From NCBI GenBank assembly GCA_016177165.1, contig JACOVT010000011.1, positions 1 through 9,227 on the forward strand: a DNA stretch of 9,227 nucleotides, read 5' to 3'. Each line of letters opens with the position of its first letter. Position 1 is the stretch's first letter. Positions 1 to 4,711 of this stretch are shown in pieces. Below the pieces are notes generated by a model. That model searched no databases and was not told the DNA's origin. It worked only from the letters and a program-made list of their open reading frames with translations. The translations under genes and the position numbers were made by a program. The DNA comes from Microcaldota archaeon (GTDB lineage Archaea > B1Sed10-29 > JACOVT01).

Positions 1-67
1 GGCGCTCGAGCTCGTGCGGCTTCAACTTGCCGCGAACCACTTCATCGACGAGCTTTCCGTTTCCCAT
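1..67 (-). CDS. Partial N-terminus, possible HMG-CoA reductase
   Basis: A reading frame begins at the ATG complementary to 65-67 and stays open to the left edge, giving about 22 residues that start MGNGKLVDEVV and continue RGKLKPHELER. It overlaps the last 26 bases of the PIN gene in another frame, an arrangement common in compact archaeal operons. The pattern 'DEVV-x-GKLK-x-HELER' resembles the N-terminal helix of archaeal HMG-CoA reductases (mevalonate pathway, isoprenoid lipid synthesis), where a short 'V..GE(I/L)K.HE(V/L)E' stretch precedes the catalytic domain. That match is from memory and rests on about 17 residues. The RNA ligase that accompanies the PIN protein in other archaea is an alternative, although I do not recognise its N-terminus here. 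A GTG at 40 is a less likely start. No catalytic residue lies inside the window. Confidence 0.4.
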   Translation of the reverse strand, partial: MGNGKLVDEVVRGKLKPHELER

Positions 68-665
68 TTCCTGCACCCTTGTATTCGTTAACGAGTTTGG
101 CGAAAACTTTTGCGTCCAAGAAGCGTATCCCCCACTTGCGCGCCCACGACAAGAGGCCCTCGTCCCTTGCCACTATTCCTGCACCGAGTTCCTTGGCCAG
201 CATCAGCACGTCCAGGTCCTCCTGCGAATCCACGAGCCCCTGCCTGATGACCGTCTTGTACTTGTCCCTCAATTCGCCAATGATCTTCTCGTGCGACTCC
301 TGCCCGTGATGCAGCTTCAGCACTGCCTTTTCTGCCTCCCTCAACCCGCGGTTGAAGCGCTCGCGCACCTCGCCAACATACTCGTAAATGAATTCTGCCG
401 GTACGGAAAGCTCGTAGCGCGAAGGCGCCTTCTGGATCAGCCAGGCATCCAACCTGTTGATCAGCGAGGCTGGCGTGTTTTTCCTCTCCAACATTCCTTT
501 CAGCTCAGCCCAGACGCTCGGCGGAGTGTAACAAGAAATGCCCGCCTTCTTGGCGCGCGCCACGAGCGAGACGAGCCGTTCGATCGCGCGGTCTATCTCA
601 CCCTTTGTCCCAACCACGCCGGTGAACGCGCTCGTGTCAAACACGAAACGTTGCCCTGCTGCCAC
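42..665 (-). CDS. RNA ligase partner protein, PIN domain (UPF0278)
   Basis: 207 residues, matching the archaeal family known as RNA ligase partner / UPF0278, a PIN-fold protein often encoded near the Pab1020-type ATP-dependent RNA ligase. Seen in sequence: N-terminal FVFDTSAF with the first PIN acidic residue D10; CYTPPSVWAELKG around 45-57 with E54; SQEDLDVLMLAKEL around 147-160 (D150, D152); and ARDEGLLSWARKWGIRFLDA around 166-185 (D168). These provide the usual PIN acidic cluster, so metal-dependent nuclease activity is plausible, but the family's role in RNA ligation or repair is not firmly known. The start is GTG at 665. A TATA-like CTTTTAAAC lies with its first A 24 bases upstream and there is no Shine-Dalgarno, so the mRNA is probably leaderless. 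The tail after about residue 196 is basic (GKRKARR). No ligase gene lies within the window on either side. Confidence 0.9.
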   Translation of the reverse strand: MAAGQRFVFDTSAFTGVVGTKGEIDRAIERLVSLVARAKKAGISCYTPPSVWAELKGMLERKNTPASLINRLDAWLIQKAPSRYELSVPAEFIYEYVGEVRERFNRGLREAEKAVLKLHHGQESHEKIIGELRDKYKTVIRQGLVDSQEDLDVLMLAKELGAGIVARDEGLLSWARKWGIRFLDAKVFAKLVNEYKGAGNGKRKARR

Positions 666-685
666 GAGTGAATGAGCCCGCGGGT

Positions 686-694
686 GTTTAAAAG
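686..694 (-). promoter_or_regulatory. TATA-like box for the PIN gene
   Basis: Minus-strand CTTTTAAAC. Its first A (689) is 24 bases before the GTG start at 665, the spacing expected for a leaderless archaeal transcript. The same T-tract follows a short hairpin at the end of the upstream orphan gene, so one segment may serve both as terminator U-run and as promoter. Confidence 0.6.
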
Positions 695-706
695 AGTTTG
701 TAAACT
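695..706 (-). terminator. Possible hairpin terminator of the orphan gene
   Basis: AGTTT and AAACT (minus strand) form a 5-bp inverted repeat with a 2-base spacer just after the TAA stop at 708-710, followed by CTTTT. The stem is short and AT-rich and the loop is very tight, so base pairing may matter less than the T-tract, which alone can end transcription in archaea. Confidence 0.3.
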
Positions 707-707
707 T

Positions 708-1706
708 TTACTGCTCCCGGCGCTTGCGCTCTTCCTCCTCGAGCATGGCGGCGAGGAGCATTTTGCGAAACTGCTCTTGACTGGTCTTGGGCCTTAGCTT
801 GGGCCAGTCAAGAGAGACCATCAATGCCGGCAAGCTCTGCATGTTTGTCCGGTCGATGCTTATTCCGGCATCTTTAAACACCCTCCTCATTTTTCTTTCT
901 CTAACACGCGGGTCACTTATGCGTTTCAGTCGCTGCAGCTCATTTAGGTAAGGAGCGAAGCGTTCTTCAACAGCTCGGGCTCCGACTTTATTTGTGGATT
1001 CCATATAACTGTCAAACGACCTCCAATAGTCGGCGATCGCCTGTGGGCTCACTCCTGTCTTTGCCAGGAGGTATATCGCAGTTGAGGTAGAGTTGGCCAG
1101 ATTATCCACTGCTCTCCGAGTCTGTTCTGTCATCACGCCACCATGCGCCAGCGCCAGCTGCCCCAGGGTTCCATTAAATTTCTGCACCATCTCCTTCCTT
1201 GTGCGCGCCCCGCGCGCCGCCTCTAAAAACGAGTCCGGCCGCAGTCCGATAATTCCCAGCGAGGCAATAAATACGGAAAGAGAAGGCACGCCTGCGCGAT
1301 CTGTTCGGCGCATTGCTGTCGATATCCTTCCTGAGCGGATTCGCTGCTCCGGCGTTATCCGTCCTTCAAAAACAGTTCCCTTGACCGCCGAGGTGCCAGG
1401 GATGGCCGCGTTGATGTCGCTGGTGAATGGAAGGTGGGGGATATTGCTGTCCTTCATTATTCTTTTAGTGTCTGACAATACGCTTCTTAGCAAGCTTACT
1501 TCTGACTCGGCGTCCCTTACCCTTTCCCTAAACTCAGGGGTTGGTTGGATGCCGGCGCGTCTTGCCAGAACCGACTCTCTTGCCAATTCTTTCGCCTGCC
1601 TTCTGGCCTCTTTGAGTCTCTCTTGCAGCCGGTTTACATCCCCACGCAGCCTGTAAAGCCCACTCAGATCCAGCTCCACAACCTTTACTCTTTGACGTTG
1701 CCTCAT
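708..1706 (-). CDS. Unrecognised coiled-coil protein, 332 aa
   Basis: I do not recognise a family. The protein is 332 residues, strongly basic and rich in Arg, with no cysteine, no signal peptide and no convincing membrane segment. Residues about 18-90 are helical with heptad-like spacing and Arg/Glu/Lys-rich faces (for example RLQERLKEARRQAKELARES), suggesting a coiled coil. A Gly/Pro/Thr-containing linker follows (about 90-140), then a mainly helical C-terminal half with hydrophobic patches around 141-155 and 178-220. The extreme C-terminus is charged (EEEERKRREQ). The ATG at 1706 lies 29 bases from the first A of a good TATA box, giving a leader of only a few bases. Codon third positions look less GC-biased than in the neighbouring transporter and exchanger genes, so recent acquisition is possible. 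A structural or nucleic-acid-binding role would be speculation. Confidence 0.75.
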   Translation of the reverse strand: MRQRQRVKVVELDLSGLYRLRGDVNRLQERLKEARRQAKELARESVLARRAGIQPTPEFRERVRDAESEVSLLRSVLSDTKRIMKDSNIPHLPFTSDINAAIPGTSAVKGTVFEGRITPEQRIRSGRISTAMRRTDRAGVPSLSVFIASLGIIGLRPDSFLEAARGARTRKEMVQKFNGTLGQLALAHGGVMTEQTRRAVDNLANSTSTAIYLLAKTGVSPQAIADYWRSFDSYMESTNKVGARAVEERFAPYLNELQRLKRISDPRVRERKMRRVFKDAGISIDRTNMQSLPALMVSLDWPKLRPKTSQEQFRKMLLAAMLEEEERKRREQ

Positions 1707-1730
1707 GCGACCAAACTAGGGGCGGCGCTT

Positions 1731-1740
1731 GTTATAAAGT
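1731..1740 (-). promoter_or_regulatory. TATA box of the orphan coiled-coil gene
   Basis: Minus-strand ACTTTATAAC, among the best TATA-box matches in the window. It sits 15 bases past the stop of the last small Cys/Gly/Pro reading frame and 29 bases (first A to start codon) upstream of the ATG at 1706. This separates the orphan gene from the small-ORF cluster as its own transcription unit. Confidence 0.65.
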
Positions 1741-1754
1741 TTGTGACGCTAGGC

Positions 1755-1970
1755 CTAAGGGCAGAACGGCGGCGGGTTTCCATTCCCGCCGTCAGGCGTC
1801 AGGCACGGCAAAAACAAGCCTCCTGGTAGGGCCGGGTCGGGGCAGGGCCCTGCCTCGCGGCCGGTTCGTGGCCCGCAGTTGCCTCCGCCCGGCCCGTTCG
1901 ACACCCCGGCGGCGGGTATCGGCCCGCCCGGCTGCGGCGCAGGGCCGCACGGCGTCACTGTTTTGACCAT
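1755..1970 (-). CDS. Small Cys/Gly/Pro-rich protein, 71 aa (third of a cluster)
   Basis: No family recognised. With the start at the ATG complementary to 1968-1970 the product has 71 residues, about half of them Gly or Pro, with five cysteines at 8, 32, 43, 56 and 70 and a Cys-Pro end. It has no hydrophobic segment long enough for membrane insertion. The start is chosen because GGAGGTGA ends 6 bases before it and GGAGG 8 bases before it. An alternative ATG at 1985 would add MEVKK and has a weaker GAGAGGT upstream. Residues 7-9 (PCG) and 15-20 (GGPIPA) recur almost unchanged in the first member of the cluster, which also carries the same 14-base upstream string ATGGAGGTGAAAAA, so the two look like paralogues. 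Metal binding or disulfide cross-linking is possible from composition alone. GC-rich low-complexity DNA makes translation less certain than for ordinary genes. Confidence 0.55.
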   Translation of the reverse strand: MVKTVTPCGPAPQPGGPIPAAGVSNGPGGGNCGPRTGREAGPCPDPALPGGLFLPCLTPDGGNGNPPPFCP

Positions 1971-1975
1971 CTTTT

Positions 1976-1983
1976 TCACCTCC
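1976..1983 (-). promoter_or_regulatory. Shine-Dalgarno of the 71-aa ORF
   Basis: GGAGGTGA on the minus strand, with GGAGG 8 bases from the ATG at 1970. It lies inside the possible longer start (MEVKK...), which argues for the shorter start. The same string precedes the first small ORF. Confidence 0.6.
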
Positions 1984-1995
1984 ATTTTTTACCTC

Positions 1996-2073
1996 TCAAT
2001 GGCCGCAGCCGCCGGGCCCGGGATCCGGGCTCGGCTGCATCGGTGGCCTCGAGTCTCTCAATCCATTGTCCAT
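1996..2073 (-). CDS. Very small Pro/Gly-rich ORF, 25 aa (second of the cluster)
   Basis: A 25-residue reading frame starting MDNGLRDSRPPM and ending PGPGGCGH. It lies between the 29-aa and 71-aa ORFs with no space wasted: its GGAGGAGG (2079-2086) begins 8 bases past the stop of the first ORF, and its own TGA (1996-1998) overlaps the GAGAGGT upstream of the third. GGAGG lies 5 bases from the ATG. It has one cysteine, and its composition resembles its neighbours. Against translation: the frame is short and its second half overlaps a strong GC hairpin (2005-2038), so the segment may instead be structured RNA between two real ORFs. An ATG five bases upstream would encode only six residues. Confidence 0.3.
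   Translation of the reverse strand: MDNGLRDSRPPMQPSPDPGPGGCGH
2005..2038 (-). other. Strong GC-rich hairpin inside the small-ORF cluster
   Basis: Outer arms GCAGCCG (2005-2011) and CGGCTGC (2032-2038) are perfectly complementary (7 bp). An inner stem CCCGG (2017-2021) with CCGGG (2025-2029) closes a 3-base loop, with an asymmetric internal loop between the stems. It lies within the 25-aa frame and just ahead of the Shine-Dalgarno of the 71-aa ORF, where it could modulate translation or mRNA decay. It is not followed by a T-run, so I do not call it a terminator. Confidence 0.45.
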
Positions 2074-2094
2074 TCCATCCTCCTCCTGCCACGG

Positions 2095-2184
2095 CTACTC
2101 TTTTGGCGGGCAATCCCCTAGTGCGGGAACAGGGCCTCCGCCTCCTGTTCCACCGCCTCCGCACGGTCCTTGTTGACAAAACAT
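2095..2184 (-). CDS. Very small Cys/Gly/Pro-rich protein, 29 aa (first of the cluster)
   Basis: No family recognised. 29 residues starting MFCQQGPCGGGG and ending ALGDCPPKE, with cysteines at 3, 8 and 25 and more than a third glycine. The start at 2184 is set by an excellent Shine-Dalgarno (GGAGGTGA at 2189-2196, GGAGG 7 bases from ATG). A longer in-frame start at 2355 exists, but it has no Shine-Dalgarno, appears to lie at or just upstream of the predicted transcription start, and would translate through the ribosome-binding site. Residues 7-9 (PCG) and GGPVPA at 16-21 align with PCG and GGPIPA in the 71-aa ORF, with Cys8 at the same position. The start region (GGAGGTGAA...TGTTTTG) and the M-F-C-x4-C N-terminus match the 73-aa membrane protein at 6652-6873. 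The role is unknown; the Cys and Gly content allows metal binding or use as a modified peptide precursor, but no modifying enzyme is nearby. Confidence 0.5.
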   Translation of the reverse strand: MFCQQGPCGGGGTGGGGPVPALGDCPPKE

Positions 2185-2188
2185 TTTT

Positions 2189-2196
2189 TCACCTCC
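2189..2196 (-). promoter_or_regulatory. Shine-Dalgarno of the 29-aa ORF
   Basis: GGAGGTGA on the minus strand, with GGAGG 7 bases before the ATG at 2184. It decides the start in favour of the short peptide over the longer in-frame reading from 2355. Confidence 0.65.
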
Positions 2197-2349
2197 ATCG
2201 CAGCGATAACTCTGGTGCCTAAACCATCGATTCCTCAACCAGCCGGGAAAGGAAATCAGCGATAATGCCAGCTGGACGGCCCGAGGCTGCAAGGCTGCCG
2301 CTTGGTCAGCCCGGTTGTGTTCGGTCTTGCAGTTCGTGCCATTTTTACC
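2197..2349 (-). other. Leader of the small-ORF cluster, about 150 bases
   Basis: A long leader is predicted between the TATA-like box at 2371-2379 and the first Shine-Dalgarno, unusual in a window of mostly leaderless genes. It contains a 9-base direct repeat (TTATCGCTG on the minus strand, at 2257-2265 and 2201-2209) and several short complementary segments such as GGCTG/CAGCC. A 28-codon frame (2256-2342, beginning MARTARPNTT) starts within a few bases of the predicted transcription start and ends at the first repeat copy, so it could be a leaderless upstream ORF. It could equally be chance. I recognise no known riboswitch or sRNA. Confidence 0.3.
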
Positions 2350-2370
2350 GGACATGTTTGCGCGGTCCCA

Positions 2371-2379
2371 CTTAAAAAC
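2371..2379 (-). promoter_or_regulatory. TATA-like box for the small-ORF cluster
   Basis: Minus-strand GTTTTTAAG, the same type as the box in front of the GNAT/amidohydrolase pair. Its first A at 2373 predicts a transcript start near 2349. It overlaps the distal arm of a long inverted repeat at the 3' end of the transporter, so the T-run may alternatively be part of that gene's terminator. Confidence 0.4.
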
Positions 2380-2406
2380 AGGAGCAGGTTGGAAAAACGA
2401 CAGCAG

Positions 2407-2426
2407 GCAGTCAAGTTATTGACTGC
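2407..2426 (-). terminator. Hairpin after the transporter gene
   Basis: A perfect 8-bp stem (GCAGTCAA with TTGACTGC) with a 4-base loop lies 14 bases past the transporter stop codon. On the minus strand a T5 tract follows about 9 bases later, and a second one near 2374-2378. It is nested inside a 9-bp inverted repeat with arms at 2365-2373 and 2432-2440. It is a good candidate for the transcript end. An operator is possible because the small-ORF promoter is adjacent. Confidence 0.5.
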
Positions 2427-2439
2427 TTAAGAAGTGGGA

Positions 2440-3771
2440 CTACCAGAGGAACGCCAGCGCTGACACCAATAGCGATCCTAGCGCCGCGAGGATGAGACCT
2501 GCCTTTGCCATTTCCTTGACGCGGACGTAGCCCGTGCCATAAGCTATGGCGTTTGGCGGGGTGCCAACAGGGACTATGAAGTCAAATGACACCACCATTC
2601 CAATCAGGAAGACGACCGCGGCAGGGTTGACTCCCAGCATTTGGGTGAGTGGTATCATCACCGGAATGAGTATCGCCGCTGCCGCGGTGTTTGCCACGAA
2701 CACGGTCAGCGCGATCGAGAAAACCGACAGCATGAGGAAGATGAAGAACGGCGCCTGCCCAGCAAGCACGCCAGCGATCCCAGACGCGAGCGCAGCGTCA
2801 AGCCCGGATGAGTGCAACGCGCTGCCCAGAGACAATCCGCCGCCTATCAGGATGAGCATGTCCCACCCGATGCGTGAAATGTCCTCCTTGCCAATTATGT
2901 TAAGCCCAAACAGGGAGATGATGGGAAGCATTGCCACGACAGAGCTGTGCACGCCGTGGGCCGACTCGGTGAGCCAGAGAAATGCCGTGAGGGCAAATAT
3001 CCCAATCGTTGCCTTCTGTGGATTGTCCAGCCGCTTCTGCCTTGTTTCCCGGACTTTTACCTTGTCTACCTCCGGCTTGTAGAGAGAAATGAGGACCAGC
3101 CAAGCGAGCGGTATCATCACCAGCACGAGCGGGAGCGCCCTTACCATCCAGTCGACGAACGTCACGTTCATTATTCCGGACTCGCCCAACCACTTGGCGG
3201 CTATCAGGTTTGGGGGAGTCCCGATGAGCGTGCCGATGCCGCCGATGGTGGCCGAGTAGCCCACCCCAAGCACCAATGCCTTGGCATAGTTGGATCCCTT
3301 TCCCAGCTTGGTGGCAGCGAGCGCCGCGACTCCAACGGGCATCATTACCGCTGCAGCCGCGGTGTTGGCCATCCACATCGACAAGAAGCCCGTGGCTACC
3401 ATAAGCCCCAGCAGGTAGCGCTTTGGGCGCGTGCCAAAAACTGATGAGAGCAGCGAAGCAATGCGCGCGTCGAGCCCCTGCCTTTGAACAGCGAGGCCAA
3501 GCGCAAACCCGCCCAGCAGCAGCGCTATTATCGGGTCAAAGAAAGGCGTGAACGCTTCGGCTGGTTTTATGCCGGCAAAAGTAACCAAGAGCGCCGGCAC
3601 GGCGAGCGCTGTAATCCACAAAGAGATCGTTTCGGTGAACCATAGTATGCCTACAAAAACTGTTATTGCCGCCACCACCCCCATTTCCGTCGGCAAGCCC
3701 GACAACTGGTGGACCGCAAGCGCGGCCAGCGCGGCTGCCAGCAGGATGGCAAGTTTTAACCGGTTGTCCAC
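2440..3771 (-). CDS. DASS/SLC13-family anion transporter
   Basis: A 443-residue polytopic membrane protein of the divalent anion:sodium symporter (DASS, SLC13/CitT-type) family, which imports dicarboxylates, sulfate or similar anions, usually with Na+. The two inverted repeats are both visible. The first has WMANTAAAAVMMP (about 133-145) and GTPPNLIA (184-191). The second has FVANTAAAAILIP (358-370) and GTPPNAIAYG (403-412). The Asn-Thr pairs correspond to the SNT ion/substrate motifs, but Ser is replaced by Ala in both. A charged cytoplasmic loop spans about 231-254. I place the start at GTG 3771, 24 bases from the first A of a TTTTTATT box. ATG at 3780 is the conventional alternative, and an ATG at 3846 would overlap the GNAT gene by 41 bases. 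The substrate cannot be read from sequence. A GNAT gene precedes it on the same strand. Confidence 0.9.
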   Translation of the reverse strand: MDNRLKLAILLAAALAALAVHQLSGLPTEMGVVAAITVFVGILWFTETISLWITALAVPALLVTFAGIKPAEAFTPFFDPIIALLLGGFALGLAVQRQGLDARIASLLSSVFGTRPKRYLLGLMVATGFLSMWMANTAAAAVMMPVGVAALAATKLGKGSNYAKALVLGVGYSATIGGIGTLIGTPPNLIAAKWLGESGIMNVTFVDWMVRALPLVLVMIPLAWLVLISLYKPEVDKVKVRETRQKRLDNPQKATIGIFALTAFLWLTESAHGVHSSVVAMLPIISLFGLNIIGKEDISRIGWDMLILIGGGLSLGSALHSSGLDAALASGIAGVLAGQAPFFIFLMLSVFSIALTVFVANTAAAAILIPVMIPLTQMLGVNPAAVVFLIGMVVSFDFIVPVGTPPNAIAYGTGYVRVKEMAKAGLILAALGSLLVSALAFLW

Positions 3772-3792
3772 TACTCTCATTCCCTGCACGCG

Positions 3793-3801
3793 AATAAAAA
3801 G
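3793..3801 (-). promoter_or_regulatory. TATA-like box for the transporter gene
   Basis: Minus-strand CTTTTTATT, immediately after the GNAT stop codon. Its first A at 3795 is 24 bases from GTG 3771, the same spacing seen at several other genes here. This suggests the transporter can be transcribed independently of the GNAT gene. Confidence 0.45.
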
Positions 3802-3805
3802 CCGA

Positions 3806-4660
3806 TCACTGCTTGGCGTATGCTCTGGCGCGGAACTTTTCCTCAAAGCCCAATCCTTCGTACATTCGCTGGACGAACGAGTCCGACTCGGTCATGCAGA
3901 ATACTTGTTTTGCGTTCTTGTCAAAAGCCCGCTTGGTGAGCCATAGTGTTGCGGCAGAACCATAGCCCTTTTTCTGTTCCCTGTCCGGCACTGCGACTCC
4001 GTAAATGCCGGCGATCTTGTCGTTGTAGCACAGCATGCCAATCGCCACCGGAGTCCCGGAAGAGATGAACAGGCAGTTTTCAACAGTCTTGCCCGAGTAA
4101 GCTTTTACGAAAGAGTCCCTGAGGACGTCAACGTACGCGGGCGACAGGTTGCCGTAGGGCTTGCCTTCCGCGGCTGGCCCACCATACGCCTCGGCGAAGA
4201 TGCGGAGATATGCCTCTTGGTCCTGCTTTGCATCCCTTGCAATCATGCGCGCCTCCCACCCTTTCGGCTCGCGGAACTTTGGCGCTTTGTCGATCAAGAG
4301 CCACGAGTCAGAGTAGGCTTCCTTGTACCCTTTGCTCTTCAGGAACTCGACGAATGAAGGAGGCTGCGAGCCGGGAGTCACGTAAAAGCAGGGTTTTGAC
4401 TCGCGCGTGTTGTAGAATGACTCCACCTCGCGGACGAGGCGGTCTTCGTCCCCGCTCGGCACGTGCAGGTCGGTGGCGTAATTCCAATACACGTCAAGGA
4501 TGCGGTCGTTGTACCAGAGTTTCGCGCCAAGAGCCTGCCGGAGGCCAGTGATGTAAATACCCTTTTGGAAGAGGAAGTGGGCGCTCTGTAATTGTTGGAC
4601 GACGCTGGCAGCCGCGCGTTCATCCGACTCGTCGACGTTTCCCATCACTCCCAAGTCCAT
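3806..4660 (-). CDS. GNAT-family N-acetyltransferase
   Basis: 284 residues from the chosen start. The C-terminal half carries a recognisable GNAT domain that transfers the acetyl group of acetyl-CoA to an amine on an unknown substrate. Motif A is IYGVAVPDREQKKGYGSAA (about 219-237) with the pyrophosphate-binding Q229-x2-G232-x-G234 loop. Motif B is RMYEGLGFEEKFRARAYAK near the C-terminus, including Tyr267. The N-terminal half (about 15-125, ending FLKSKGYKEAYSDSWLLID) itself looks like a degenerate GNAT repeat, with a 'FL.S.GY' ending, so this may be a double-GNAT protein. The ATG at 4660 is preferred over 4678 because it lies 26 bases from the centre of the shared TATA element and makes a leaderless start; 4678 would lie upstream of the predicted transcript start. 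The transporter gene follows on the same strand. Confidence 0.85.
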   Translation of the reverse strand: MDLGVMGNVDESDERAAASVVQQLQSAHFLFQKGIYITGLRQALGAKLWYNDRILDVYWNYATDLHVPSGDEDRLVREVESFYNTRESKPCFYVTPGSQPPSFVEFLKSKGYKEAYSDSWLLIDKAPKFREPKGWEARMIARDAKQDQEAYLRIFAEAYGGPAAEGKPYGNLSPAYVDVLRDSFVKAYSGKTVENCLFISSGTPVAIGMLCYNDKIAGIYGVAVPDREQKKGYGSAATLWLTKRAFDKNAKQVFCMTESDSFVQRMYEGLGFEEKFRARAYAKQ

Positions 4661-4680
4661 GCCCCTCTTGTGCCGCACTA

Positions 4681-4691
4681 GCTTTTTAAGC
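4681..4691. promoter_or_regulatory. Symmetric bidirectional TATA element
   Basis: GCTTTTTAAGC has GCTT/AAGC arms, so both strands present a TATA-like box. Its centre (4686) is exactly 26 bases from the ATG of the amidohydrolase (4712, plus) and 26 bases from the ATG at 4660 of the GNAT gene (minus). The whole gap between the two start codons is 51 bases and contains no other AT-rich segment and no Shine-Dalgarno. One element appears to drive two divergent leaderless genes. Confidence 0.65.
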
Positions 4692-4711
4692 GTGGCGTTG
4701 CTTGCAGACGC

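Noticed and set aside
27..671. Long plus-strand reading frame opposite the PIN gene
   Set aside because: It mirrors the PIN gene in antisense. Composition and lack of any motif contrast with the clear family match on the minus strand.
1093..1656. Plus-strand frame opposite the orphan coiled-coil gene
   Set aside because: Low-complexity Ser/Leu/Arg shadow with no promoter; the minus strand has a TATA box and a start at the right distance. The absence of homology on either strand leaves slight doubt.
1879..2121. Plus-strand Gly/Pro/Ala-rich frame opposite the tiny-ORF cluster
   Set aside because: Gly (GGN) and Pro (CCN) codons are reverse complements, so both strands look alike. Only the minus strand has Shine-Dalgarno sites placed before ATGs.
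1976..2179. 67-codon Arg-rich frame across the first two tiny ORFs
   Set aside because: An Arg/Trp-rich out-of-frame shadow of GC-rich DNA; its start has no Shine-Dalgarno and is not at a promoter distance.
2120..2198. Alternative frame starting MEVKKCFVNKDRAEAVEQE, parallel to the MEVKK start of the third ORF
   Set aside because: The MEVKK string simply encodes the ATGGAGGTGAAA ribosome-binding segment. No Shine-Dalgarno precedes its ATG.
2095..2355. An 86-codon in-frame extension of the 29-aa ORF
   Set aside because: Its ATG lies at or upstream of the predicted transcript start, has no Shine-Dalgarno, and reads through a perfect Shine-Dalgarno before the internal ATG.
2947..3444. Plus- and minus-strand His/Arg-rich frames inside the transporter gene
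   Set aside because: Typical out-of-frame readings of a GC-rich membrane protein gene, with no start signals.
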